Notes under the pieces: model-generated
Told to the model about the DNA's origin: nothing
What the model saw: only the letters and a program-made list of their open reading frames with translations
Database searches by the model: none
Made by a program: the position numbers and the translations under genes
Assembly: GCA_046155615.1 (NCBI GenBank)
Contig: JBJXFP010000200.1
Location: 1 to 17,485, forward strand
Direction: 5' to 3'
DNA from: JANNVZ01 sp046155615
GTDB taxonomy: Bacteria; Bacteroidota; Bacteroidia; Flavobacteriales_D; Sanyastnellaceae
DNA: 17,485 nucleotides
In this document: in pieces, positions 1 to 8,090 of the stretch
Layout: each line of letters opens with the position of its first letter
How positions within the stretch are numbered: the stretch's first letter is position 1

Positions 1-681
1 TTTGAAAACAACCTTGTGATGTTTGTGCTTGTGAGTGCAGTGAGTGCGCTTACTGCTTTCTATATGTTTCGACTTTATTTTCTCACTTTCCATGGTAAGT
101 TCAGAGGCACTCACGATCAAGAACATCATCTGCATGAGTCGCCAAAGACGATGACTATTCCACTTATTGTTCTTGCGGTGCTCTCAGTGGTAGGTGGTTT
201 TATAGGTATGCCACATGCAGTGGGCGAGCAGATGGGAATGCATTGGCATTGGCTGGATCACTTCTTAGAAAAAGCAGTTGTGATGCCTTCCTTGCACATG
301 AGTGTTGGAACAGAAGTGATACTGATGGTGGTAGCTACCGCAGTCGCAGTTGCATCCATTTTCTATGCATGGAAGAAATACAAAAGGGATGGTGAGCTGG
401 CATTGGAAGACAATGAGATTGAGAACCCAACACATCTTTTGCTTGCAGATAAATACAGAATAGACGAATTGTATGACCGCATCATACGCAAACCCATAGA
501 TAGTATCAGTGCCTTTTTTGGCAAAAGCATTGAGCCAAAAGTGATTGATGGCTTGGTAAACGGAACCGGCAGTGGCACTCAAAATATTGCAGAAAAAATC
601 AGTGTGATGCAAAGTGGTAAAATCAGTTTTTATATCGCAGTAACTGTTATCGGCCTTACACTTTTATTGCTCTTTATCTAA
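1..681 (+). CDS. nuoL: NADH-quinone oxidoreductase subunit L, C-terminal part (5' truncated)
   Basis: This is roughly the last third (226 codons) of the largest antiporter-like membrane subunit of respiratory complex I, which couples NADH:quinone electron transfer to proton pumping. The frame is open from base 1, so the start lies outside the window; the GTG/ATG at 16/19 are internal. Recognisable parts are the segment TAFYMFRLYFLTFHG (residues about 17-31 of the fragment), the following hydrophobic helix IPLIVLAVLSVVGGFIGMP, another membrane helix near residues 100-120, the conserved DKYRIDELYD stretch typical of NuoL C-termini, and a last helix at the extreme C-terminus. In E. coli NuoL this end carries the long lateral helix that runs along NuoM and NuoN. 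NuoM starts 22 bases downstream on the same strand, so this is the usual nuoL-nuoM-nuoN operon end. Confidence 0.95.
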   Translation, partial: FENNLVMFVLVSAVSALTAFYMFRLYFLTFHGKFRGTHDQEHHLHESPKTMTIPLIVLAVLSVVGGFIGMPHAVGEQMGMHWHWLDHFLEKAVVMPSLHMSVGTEVILMVVATAVAVASIFYAWKKYKRDGELALEDNEIENPTHLLLADKYRIDELYDRIIRKPIDSISAFFGKSIEPKVIDGLVNGTGSGTQNIAEKISVMQSGKISFYIAVTVIGLTLLLLFI

Positions 682-703
682 TACACACAGACTCTTTTAG
701 CAT

Positions 704-2149
704 ATGTTGACGATACTATTACTTGGCATACCCTTTATAGCAGCTGGCGCGGTCTTGCTCATGCAAAAGAGTGCCAAGCAAATTGCGCTGTGCGCAGGCC
801 TGCTTGAATTGGCAGCTACAGTTGTTGCTTTTGTTTTTTACAAGCAAGACGCGAGTCATCCATACCTTTCTTTCGGACAAGAGTGGATTGGTCCGCTTGG
901 TATGAGTTTCAGTTTCTCACTTGATGGTATCAGTTTGGTGATGATGTTGTTGTGTTCCATTCTGCTCCCACTTATTGTTTACTCTCAATATCACAAAGTA
1001 TATAAGAATGCACATGTTTTCTATTCGATGCTGCTACTCATGGTCGGCAGTATGGTTGGCGCCTTCACTACTACCGATGCGTTGCTGTTTTATGTGTTCT
1101 ATGAGTTTGCATTGATACCCATCTATTTCATGTGCCTTATCTGGGGCAGTGGTGAAAACAAGGCGCGTGTTACACTCAAGTTTTTTCTCTACACACTTTT
1201 CGGAAGTCTGTTCATGCTGGTGGCCTTGTTGTATGTGCATAACATCAGTGGATCGTTTGCACTGACAGCCATGTATGAAGCCGCCAACGGCATGAGCACT
1301 GAAGAGCAAGGCTGGCTGCTCGCTGCATTCTTCATTGCATTTGCCGTAAAAATCCCGGTGTTTCCTTTCCACACTTGGCAGCCTTCTACTTACGATGCTG
1401 CGCCACTTGCAGGCACTATGCTATTGGCAGGCATCATGCTGAAAATGGCTACCTATGGTTTGATAAGATTGGTATTACCCATGTTGCCGGAAGGTGTTGC
1501 TGAGTATGGCGACTGGTGTCTTGCCCTGTGCGCTATCAGTGTAGTGTATGCATCATGTATGGCTATTGTCCAGAAGCGCTACAAGTTGCTCATTGCCTAT
1601 TCATCCATTGCACACGTTGGGCTTTTGGCTGCGGGTATTCTCAGTGGCAACGCGCAGGGCATACAAGGTGGTGTAGTGGAAATGCTTTCTCACGGTATCA
1701 TCGGTGTTGGCCTGTTCTTCGTTTATGACATTATTGCATCGCGTATGGGACACGATGAGATGCAGCGCATGGGGGGTATCCGAGAAGTCAATTCAACATT
1801 TGCATTTCTTTTCTTCGCAATTGTGATGGGCTCAGTTGCGCTTCCGGCCACCAGTGGTTTTGTGGGTGAGTTCTTATTGCTCATTGGATTGTATCAATAC
1901 AGCCCTGTATTGACCGGTGTGGCAGGACTAACAGTGGTGCTTGGTGCAGTGTATATGCTGCGCGCTTTCCAGCAAATGATGTTGGGAGGCAGTAATCACA
2001 ACACAGCTTCGTTTGCACCACTTACAACCCATGAAAAAACCGTACTTGGAATCATAGTGGCTTTGATTGTTTTGTTGGGAGTTTATCCCTCTATCGTTCT
2101 GGAGCTCTCCAATGCATCTGTTGAAAATCTATTGATTGGAATAAACTAA
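704..2149 (+). CDS. nuoM: NADH-quinone oxidoreductase subunit M
   Basis: A 481-residue polytopic membrane protein, close to the usual NuoM length. It is one of three Mrp-antiporter-like proton-pumping subunits of complex I. Ion-path residues are in place: Glu134 in FYEFALIPIYF, Lys216 in AVKIPVFPFHTW, and Lys247 in GIMLKMATYGL. The 31-residue spacing between the two lysines equals that of E. coli NuoM (K234, K265, from memory). YKLLIAYSSIAHVGL and SGFVGEFLLLIG are further family signatures. The ATG at 704 follows the nuoL stop by 22 bases; I see no good Shine-Dalgarno sequence, as is usual in Bacteroidota. nuoN starts one base after this stop, so the genes are probably translationally linked. 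No missing residue or frame problem is visible. Confidence 0.97.
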   Translation: MLTILLLGIPFIAAGAVLLMQKSAKQIALCAGLLELAATVVAFVFYKQDASHPYLSFGQEWIGPLGMSFSFSLDGISLVMMLLCSILLPLIVYSQYHKVYKNAHVFYSMLLLMVGSMVGAFTTTDALLFYVFYEFALIPIYFMCLIWGSGENKARVTLKFFLYTLFGSLFMLVALLYVHNISGSFALTAMYEAANGMSTEEQGWLLAAFFIAFAVKIPVFPFHTWQPSTYDAAPLAGTMLLAGIMLKMATYGLIRLVLPMLPEGVAEYGDWCLALCAISVVYASCMAIVQKRYKLLIAYSSIAHVGLLAAGILSGNAQGIQGGVVEMLSHGIIGVGLFFVYDIIASRMGHDEMQRMGGIREVNSTFAFLFFAIVMGSVALPATSGFVGEFLLLIGLYQYSPVLTGVAGLTVVLGAVYMLRAFQQMMLGGSNHNTASFAPLTTHEKTVLGIIVALIVLLGVYPSIVLELSNASVENLLIGIN

Positions 2150-2150
2150 T

Positions 2151-3539
2151 ATGAAAGAACTCCTCATCATATCACTCATAGGAATTGCTGTGTTGGCTGC
2201 TGATATATTGAAGCTGCGCAAACTTATTTTTCCTTTGATCGCGCTTGGACTTTTGGGCAATGTGGTGTGTAGCATAGTAGATTGGGGTCACAATGAGGTG
2301 CCCTTTGCTCAGTATGGTGGCATGTTACTATTTGACAATCTCGCCTTAGCCTTCAATATTGTGCTTAGCGTTATTGCATTGTTTTGGTTCATTCTCACTG
2401 CTGACTATTTCAAAGTTGATTCTGAAAAACGAACAGACCTTTATGCACTTGCGCTCTTCAGCCTTTGTGGCGCAGTTGTGATGGTGAGCTTCAGCAATAT
2501 GATGATGCTTTTCCTCGGTTTGGAAATTCTGAGCATACCGCTTTACGTGCTTGCTGCCAGCGAGAAGAGAAACATTCTGAGCAACGAAGCAGGCTTCAAA
2601 TACTTTTTTCTGGGTTCATTAGCATCCGCTATCATTCTGTTTGGCATTGCACTCATATATGGATCCACAGGTTCATTTGATTTAGCAACCATTGCTTCGA
2701 AAATTGCGGTGATCGGAAATGATAGCGCTTTACTCACTGTAGGTGTAACAATGATTGTTGCGGGTTTTGCATTCAAAATCAGTGTAGCTCCATTCCATCT
2801 TTGGGCACCCGATGTATATCAAGGTGCGCCAACAGTTATCACTGCATTCATGGCTACCATCGTGAAGGCAGCTGCCTTCGCTGCACTTTACAAACTATTC
2901 AACGGAGCACTGGCAGGTATGAGCGAAAAATTCATGACTGCATTCGCTATTATGAGTGCTATTACCTTGATAGTTGCCAATATCATCGCCTCCGTTCAAG
3001 TGAACAGCAAGCGACTGCTTGCCTACTCAAGCATATCGCATGCAGGCTTTATGCTTGGCTTTGTGATGATGAGTGCGCAGGTCCCTGGCAAGTATTTGCT
3101 GTTTTACGTGTTAGCCTATAGCATCGCTAGTCTTACTGCATTTGGTGCTTTGCATCATGTAAGCAGCGCACAAATGGGTGAGGAGAGTACCAATGCTTTC
3201 AAAGGCTTGGTAAAGCGCAATCCGATGATGGCCGGTGCTATGACACTCGCTTTGCTTAGCATGGCTGGCATTCCGCCTCTCAGTGGTTTTCTGGCGAAAT
3301 ACTTTGTCATAAAGGGTGTTTTGAATGGCGGTCATTTGTGGCTTGTTATCATCATGATATTGAGCAGTGTTGTGGCGATGTACTATTACCTGAAACTGAT
3401 AATGGCCATGTTTACTCCCATAGAAAATGCAGGACGTATTGTGGTAAACAAATCGCAACAAATACTCTATGGTGTTTTTGCGGTGTTGTTGATTGCCTTG
3501 TTCTTTGGCGCGGGTGTGCTGGAGTGGGTGCAGTTCTGA
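2151..3539 (+). CDS. nuoN: NADH-quinone oxidoreductase subunit N
   Basis: A 462-residue multi-helix membrane protein, the third antiporter-like subunit of complex I and normally the last nuo gene. Key residues: Glu125 in FLGLEILSIP, Lys209 in AFKISVAPFHLWAPD, and Lys239 in ATIVKAAAF. Their spacings (84 and 30) match those of E. coli NuoN (E133, K217, K247, from memory). AYSSISHAGFMLG and AGIPPLSGFLAKYF are typical of the family. The ATG lies one base after the nuoM stop, so start and operon membership are secure. The gene ends the operon here: the next gene is convergent and its stop codon lies only 22 bases away. I see no hairpin terminator in that gap, so transcripts from both sides may overlap or rely on another mechanism. 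Confidence 0.97.
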   Translation: MKELLIISLIGIAVLAADILKLRKLIFPLIALGLLGNVVCSIVDWGHNEVPFAQYGGMLLFDNLALAFNIVLSVIALFWFILTADYFKVDSEKRTDLYALALFSLCGAVVMVSFSNMMMLFLGLEILSIPLYVLAASEKRNILSNEAGFKYFFLGSLASAIILFGIALIYGSTGSFDLATIASKIAVIGNDSALLTVGVTMIVAGFAFKISVAPFHLWAPDVYQGAPTVITAFMATIVKAAAFAALYKLFNGALAGMSEKFMTAFAIMSAITLIVANIIASVQVNSKRLLAYSSISHAGFMLGFVMMSAQVPGKYLLFYVLAYSIASLTAFGALHHVSSAQMGEESTNAFKGLVKRNPMMAGAMTLALLSMAGIPPLSGFLAKYFVIKGVLNGGHLWLVIIMILSSVVAMYYYLKLIMAMFTPIENAGRIVVNKSQQILYGVFAVLLIALFFGAGVLEWVQF

Positions 3540-3561
3540 CATCCACCGGTTTTTTCAAGTG

Positions 3562-4026
3562 CTATTTCACCCTGCTGAATGCAAAGACCAAAGGCTCTTT
3601 ATCATCCGCTATTGGCCACATGCCTACTGTAGCTATGATCGAATCAGGGTTGATGATATTATAGGCTATTACCTGCGGAAAATCATGATCGCGATTCTCG
3701 AATGTGATTTGTTTTTTGGTTTGATGAGCCGCAACAAATGTTACAGGAAGTTCATCATTTTGACCAAAGGCTGATACCACATATTGTAATTTTCCATCAG
3801 CGGTTTCAATGGATATGTTCTCAACAAGTTCTCTCAAGCCATTTTTCGAATAAAAGTCCTGACCTTTTAATGAATGGTCGAGCATTTTCCATTCTTCTAT
3901 TATGGTGTCTCTATCTACCACTGCCAGCCAGGTACCTACCAATGCCGAAGTTTCAAAATCCGGTGGTGGAGTGCATCTGATAAATACCATTGAACAGAGA
4001 AGCACGAGTGCACAAGTTGTTTTCAT
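3562..4026 (-). CDS. Small lipoprotein, DUF6265-like (downstream copy of a tandem pair)
   Basis: A 154-residue protein with a short hydrophobic N-terminal signal (residues about 5-16) followed by Cys18. The residues before the cysteine are FIR, a poor lipobox because of Arg at -1, so lipidation is likely but not certain. The mature part has the layout GTW (start of domain), EEWKM, a beta-rich middle, then ITFENRDHDFPQVIAYNI near residues 107-124. The FEN/HDFPQ motif resembles small uncharacterised secreted beta-barrel families such as DUF6265 (from memory). The gene starts two bases after the stop of the upstream - strand gene and shares its architecture: Cys18, GTW, W, F-N, FPQ and PDS/NDS at the same relative positions. 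The two are therefore probably co-transcribed paralogues. Function is unknown; an envelope location is inferred from the signal peptide. Confidence 0.8.
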   Translation of the reverse strand: MKTTCALVLLCSMVFIRCTPPPDFETSALVGTWLAVVDRDTIIEEWKMLDHSLKGQDFYSKNGLRELVENISIETADGKLQYVVSAFGQNDELPVTFVAAHQTKKQITFENRDHDFPQVIAYNIINPDSIIATVGMWPIADDKEPLVFAFSRVK

Positions 4027-4028
4027 AG

Positions 4029-4502
4029 TTATTTTTTTTGATAAATCCAGTTTCTTCTTACCCGTTCGCCCTCCTGAACTCCCTCAATGTAGCTTACGAG
4101 CGTAGAATCGTTGCTGAGTTCATATACAATTTTTTGAGGAAAAAGGTATTTTGCATTCAGGAACTCAACGCGGGTGGGTGTTTGCTTGGAGAGTGAATAA
4201 CTGATTTTCTCCGAATCGGGCGAAGAGCCAAGGCTTACGGCAAATGTTAAACCCGTTGATTCCCGGGATATCCAGTTGAAATCAATATAGACAGTGTCGC
4301 CAGAATGAAGGATAAAGCTTTTACCAATAAGATTGCCGTCTTCATCAGCCTGCCACTGCAACATCTCGTGGGTAGCTTCCTGATGAAAGTCCCACGTACC
4401 GCAAAGTCTGGATAGATCAAAGGGGTTGTTGTTACTTGCCTGTTCGACACAGCCAGAGGCCAAAGTGAACACAACTAATAGAAGTTTGAACGCCTTGCGC
4501 AT
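4029..4502 (-). CDS. Small lipoprotein, DUF6265-like (upstream copy of a tandem pair)
   Basis: A 157-residue predicted lipoprotein. The N-terminus MRKAFKLLLVVFTLASGC is a textbook lipoprotein signal with lipobox ASGC and Cys18 as the lipidated residue. A short Asn/Ser-rich spacer follows, then a globular domain starting CGTWDF and including LQW, GKSFIL, VEFLNAKYLFPQKIVYEL and NDSTLVSYIEG. These align along the whole length with the gene at 3562-4026, although identity outside the motifs is low, which suggests an old tandem duplication. No catalytic motif is recognisable; the fold is probably an all-beta barrel (inference). It is the first gene of a two-gene - strand unit. The 155 bases between its start and the divergent gene at 4658 must hold both promoters. 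I could not identify a convincing promoter there. Confidence 0.82.
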   Translation of the reverse strand: MRKAFKLLLVVFTLASGCVEQASNNNPFDLSRLCGTWDFHQEATHEMLQWQADEDGNLIGKSFILHSGDTVYIDFNWISRESTGLTFAVSLGSSPDSEKISYSLSKQTPTRVEFLNAKYLFPQKIVYELSNDSTLVSYIEGVQEGERVRRNWIYQKK

Positions 4503-4657
4503 GGCGCTAAAATAAAGGGTTGAAGCCGGAGCATATTCGAATCCAACGAGATAGAAAAATTGTAACCTAAGGGATGCAACTCAAACTAAATTTGGCGTGT
4601 CAAGGAAACCGCAACCAATTGTCAAGGAATATTTTACAATTTAACAACATGTACTTC

Positions 4658-7600
4658 ATGAAAAAACCTCTCTTCATACTGTTTGCATTGTTTACAATAC
4701 ATGCGGCAAATGCGCAGGTAGTAGTCAATGAGTTTTGCACAGCCAATTACAGTGATTGGGGGTTGCCGAATGGATGGGGCAACGAATTCGAAGACTGGGT
4801 TGAATTTTACAATCCTTCAGGAGCCGCAGTCAACATAGGTGGATATTGGCTGAGTGATGATCCGACCAACACTCAGAAGTGGGAGTTTCCTGCCGGAACA
4901 TCCATTGCTGCGGGCGACTACCTAGTAGTTTTGTTTTCAGGTCAGGGCGATTACAACCCCGGATGGCTTGGGCAACTCAACGCAAATTTTAGTGTTACTC
5001 AGACAGCAGGTGAAGACATCATATTCTCTAATGCTAGTGGCACCATTCTGGAACAATTTGATTTAGGAACTATAGGGGCTTTTCAGGCCAATCATTCTTA
5101 TGCACGAGATACAGACGGTGGAGCAGTTTGGTCTATCCACACCAATCCGTCACAAGATGCAGCCAATAGCGGCACCACAGCTCAGAGCTATTGCACCAAG
5201 CCTACCATCAGTATTGAAGCTGGTTGGAAACCGGGTCAGATAAGCGTGAGCATTACCGCGCAAGCCGGAACCACCATCTACTATACCATTGATGGCTCCA
5301 CACCCGATAACACAGATGCGGTGTATGCTGGGCCTATCAACATCAGTACAACATCCACACTTAGAACGAGGGCTTACTCAAGCGTAGCCACCATTTTACC
5401 AAGTCTGGTTGAAACCAACACATATTTCTTCGGAGCAGAATCTCAGCACAACGTGATGATGGTTGCTATAAGCGGTGCCAGCCTTAGCGATGGTCAATGG
5501 GGTGGAAATGAAAGCACACACATAGAATTTTTTACAGCGGCAGGCGTGTTCATAGCAGAATCACTTGGTGATAGCAATGAGCATGGCAACGATTCGAATG
5601 CATACGACCAACGTGGTTTCGACTACATAACTCGTGATGCCATTGGTGATGACAATGTCATACCCGCGGCTTTGTTCGAATCTTCCGACAGGCCCGGGTA
5701 CGAGCGCCTAATATTTAAAGCAGGTGCCAACGATAACTACCCATTTTCAGGTGGCGCGCACATTCGCGATGCTTATGTACATGAGTTGTCGCGCATTGGA
5801 GGCTTGCACTTAGATGAGCGCAGGTCACAGTGGTGTGTGCTCTATATCAACTCAGAATATTGGGGAGTGTATGACATGCGCGAAAAAGTGGATGATGTTG
5901 ACTTCACCAATTATTACTACGACCAACCCGATGGGTATGTAGATTTCATAAAAACATGGGGTGGTACCTGGGAAGAATATGGTTCGGAAGACGATTGGGT
6001 TGATTTGGTTGATTTTATTACAACCAATAACATGACTGATGACGCAAGCTATCAATATGTACTTACTCAATACAACACTCTTAGCCTCATCGACTATTTC
6101 ATACTGAATGGCTATGTGGTCTGCACTGACTGGCTCAATTGGAATACAGCCTGGTGGCGTGGCCGCCATCCGGATGGCGATGCCAAGCGCTGGAAATATG
6201 CACTTTGGGATGATGATGCCACCTTCGGACATTATGTGAACTACACAGGTGTGCCTAGCACTGAGCCTAATGCTGACCCATGCCAGATAGAACAAATGGG
6301 TGACGTTGGCGGTCAGGGACATGTTCCCGTATTGAATGCATTGTTTGACAATCAGGATTTCTTGGCAGACTACGTTCAGCGATATGCTACACTGAGCAAT
6401 ACAATTTTTAGTTGCGATAGAATGATTGAAGTATTGGACAGTATGGCACTTGAAATTGACCCTGAAATGGATCGCCAATGTGCCAGATGGGGAGGCACTT
6501 ACAATGGCTGGCAGGGCAATTTGCAGGAAATTAGAGACTTCATACTTGATCGTTGTGCTGATGAAGTGATAGGTGGTATTGAAGACTGCTATGATGTGAC
6601 GGCAATAACAATCACAGTGCAAATAGACGGCAACGGTGAAATTTCTTTTCAGGAAGTATTTCTTGACAATGCCAACACCCCATTCAGTGGAACCTATTTC
6701 GCTGACTTGCCTCTTGATATTGACGCACTTGTATCCACCACTGGATGCGGTTCTTTCGTTGGCTGGGAAATAGTTAGTGGCACCGGCACACTTGCTGATC
6801 CAAATGCGGTGATTACCACGTTGACGGCTCAAACTGACCTCACCCTTGTTGCTCATTTCAGTGAACCAAGCAATGGCCCTGTTGAAGTGATGAGCGATGT
6901 AATGCCTGTAGGTGCAGGTATTGTCCAGGTAAACGGAACCGCACAAGCCACCTATCCATTCACCACCGGAGGTGATGCAGGTGCAGCAATAAATTACGAA
7001 GCACTTGCCAATGAATGGTACGTATTCAATCACTGGGAAGTGAATAATTCATCCGTTTCTCCAAATGATGAAAGCACCACCATTACCATTTCGCCTTGCG
7101 TTAGCGACACGGTTATTGCGGTTTATGACTATACCCCCAATTTCCACCTGACAGTGCAAGTAGGTCCTGAAGGTGGCGGAAGCATAACCATGAATGGCAC
7201 TCTACTCACTCCACTGCCATGGGATGATCAATTGGAAGGTTTTATCAATTACCAATTCAATGCAGTGCCAACTGACTCCTGGAGCACATTTTCACACTGG
7301 GAGATAGGTGGCAATACTTTGACCCCTGATGAGTTTGCAAACTTGGTTACACTCAATCTGCAAATGGACGACACATTGACGGCTGTTTTCATAGTAACAC
7401 CACATAACACGGTTACAGTAATGGTTGATCCACCATACATGGGAGTGGTTCAGTTTGAGGACACATACACGGGTAACAGTTTTGCCACCAACACCAGTTT
7501 AACCGTAGAGATGGCGGGCAATGTTGCACATCCATTTCTGGTAGCCTCTGAAGAATATTGGAACTTCCTGAAATGGACAGCGTGGGATGCCGCTCCAGCA

Positions 7601-7966
7601 CCCAATGCTGAGCTGAAAGAAGTCACCTTTACCTTCAATGGTGTTGATACGGTGATAGCGCATTTGCAACAAGAGCCATACACTGTGTATATACCCAATA
7701 GTTTCACTCCGAACAATGACGGAACCAATGATGTCTTTTTGCCCGTTGGCAATGCTATGGATCCAAACTATTACCACCTCATGATCTTCAATCGCTGGGG
7801 TGAAAAAGTTTTTGAGACCAAAGACATTTCACAAGAATGGGAAGGAGATGTGAAGCTAGGAGAGTACTATGTCCCTGATCAGATTTATAGCTATTTCCTG
7901 ACAGCCAAAAGTGTACATGACGCTGAGCCACGCGAGTACACCGGCTCCATCACCATCTTTAGATAA
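4658..7966 (+). CDS. Secreted CotH-kinase family protein with lamin-tail domain, tandem beta repeats and T9SS type B sorting domain
   Basis: I place the start at the ATG at 4658 because it gives a clean signal peptide, MKKPLFILFALFTIHAANAQ. The frame is open back to 4574, but the extra 28 residues are not signal-like; ATG 4649 is also possible. The product has 1102 residues. Domains: lamin-tail-like at about 20-140 (VVVNEFC, DWVEFYNPSG, NIGGYWLSDD); chitobiase/HexA C-terminal-like at about 180-255 (TIYYTIDGSTPDNTDAVYAG); CotH-type kinase region at about 260-640, with EYWGVYDMREKVD near 400-412, D491WLNWN, and WDDDATFGH from residue 517 as the probable metal-binding/catalytic segment; four Flg_new/InlB-B-like repeats at about 648-1006; and a gliding-motility C-terminal (CHU_C, type B) sorting domain at about 1008-1102 (YIPNSFTPNNDGTNDVF, FNRWGEKVF). 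CotH proteins are atypical kinases, first known from Bacillus spore coats. Export by Sec then T9SS is expected; the substrate is unknown. A terminator follows. Confidence 0.9.
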   Translation: MKKPLFILFALFTIHAANAQVVVNEFCTANYSDWGLPNGWGNEFEDWVEFYNPSGAAVNIGGYWLSDDPTNTQKWEFPAGTSIAAGDYLVVLFSGQGDYNPGWLGQLNANFSVTQTAGEDIIFSNASGTILEQFDLGTIGAFQANHSYARDTDGGAVWSIHTNPSQDAANSGTTAQSYCTKPTISIEAGWKPGQISVSITAQAGTTIYYTIDGSTPDNTDAVYAGPINISTTSTLRTRAYSSVATILPSLVETNTYFFGAESQHNVMMVAISGASLSDGQWGGNESTHIEFFTAAGVFIAESLGDSNEHGNDSNAYDQRGFDYITRDAIGDDNVIPAALFESSDRPGYERLIFKAGANDNYPFSGGAHIRDAYVHELSRIGGLHLDERRSQWCVLYINSEYWGVYDMREKVDDVDFTNYYYDQPDGYVDFIKTWGGTWEEYGSEDDWVDLVDFITTNNMTDDASYQYVLTQYNTLSLIDYFILNGYVVCTDWLNWNTAWWRGRHPDGDAKRWKYALWDDDATFGHYVNYTGVPSTEPNADPCQIEQMGDVGGQGHVPVLNALFDNQDFLADYVQRYATLSNTIFSCDRMIEVLDSMALEIDPEMDRQCARWGGTYNGWQGNLQEIRDFILDRCADEVIGGIEDCYDVTAITITVQIDGNGEISFQEVFLDNANTPFSGTYFADLPLDIDALVSTTGCGSFVGWEIVSGTGTLADPNAVITTLTAQTDLTLVAHFSEPSNGPVEVMSDVMPVGAGIVQVNGTAQATYPFTTGGDAGAAINYEALANEWYVFNHWEVNNSSVSPNDESTTITISPCVSDTVIAVYDYTPNFHLTVQVGPEGGGSITMNGTLLTPLPWDDQLEGFINYQFNAVPTDSWSTFSHWEIGGNTLTPDEFANLVTLNLQMDDTLTAVFIVTPHNTVTVMVDPPYMGVVQFEDTYTGNSFATNTSLTVEMAGNVAHPFLVASEEYWNFLKWTAWDAAPAPNAELKEVTFTFNGVDTVIAHLQQEPYTVYIPNSFTPNNDGTNDVFLPVGNAMDPNYYHLMIFNRWGEKVFETKDISQEWEGDVKLGEYYVPDQIYSYFLTAKSVHDAEPREYTGSITIFR
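6600..7676 (+). repeat. Four tandem ~90-residue protein repeats inside the CotH-type gene
   Basis: The protein region between the kinase domain and the sorting domain is built of four consecutive units of about 88-93 residues, at bases about 6600-6876, 6880-7143, 7144-7407 and 7410-7676. Each begins with a strand of type TVxVxPxGxGxxxxxG, has a central F-x-x-W (FVGWE, FNHWE, FSHWE, FLKWT) and closes with a D-T-x-x-A-x-F-like strand (LTLVAHF, DTVIAVY, DTLTAVF, DTVIAHL). This is the layout of divergent InlB B-repeat/Flg_new-type beta modules, which act as stalks or adhesive spacers in surface proteins. The repetition is in protein, not nucleotide, sequence, so the units are old. Confidence 0.8.
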
Positions 7967-7991
7967 AATGACGACATAAAATGACATTGAT

Positions 7992-8026
7992 GAACCCCGA
8001 TCATATTGGTCGGGGTTCTTGCTTTT
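7992..8026 (+). terminator. Intrinsic terminator after the CotH-type gene
   Basis: An inverted repeat lies 25 bases after the stop codon. GAACCCCGATC (7992-8002) pairs with GGTCGGGGTTC (8008-8018) over 11 base pairs, one of them G-T, around the five-base loop ATATT. The T-rich tail TTGCTTTT (8019-8026) follows. It separates the CotH-type gene from paaC, so paaC needs its own promoter. Confidence 0.88.
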
Positions 8027-8055
8027 GTAAACCCTTAAGGATACAGTTGCACAAT

Positions 8056-8063
8056 TACATTCG
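8056..8063 (+). promoter_or_regulatory. Candidate Bacteroidota -7 promoter element for paaC
   Basis: TACATTCG fits the TAnnTTTG/TAnnTTCG type of -7 element used by the main sigma factor of Bacteroidota. It lies between the terminator and paaC, 27 bases before the start codon, where a promoter is required. No convincing TTG-type -33 element stands at the usual 17-23 base spacing, so this is a weak call. Confidence 0.3.
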
Positions 8064-8090
8064 CACAAATTCAACAATCAATAAGTTCAT

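Noticed and set aside
3540..3561. A bidirectional terminator between nuoN and the convergent lipoprotein gene.
   Set aside because: The 22 bases contain a T run but no inverted repeat of useful length.
4574..4657. An N-terminal extension of the CotH-type protein starting at ATG 4574.
   Set aside because: The added residues precede a complete, typical signal peptide that starts at 4658; a signal peptide should be at the N-terminus.
5852..7033. A 393-codon open frame on the - strand.
   Set aside because: It lies wholly antisense to the well-supported CotH-type gene, has no recognisable domain or signal, and is rich in Cys, His and Ile as expected of a shadow frame.
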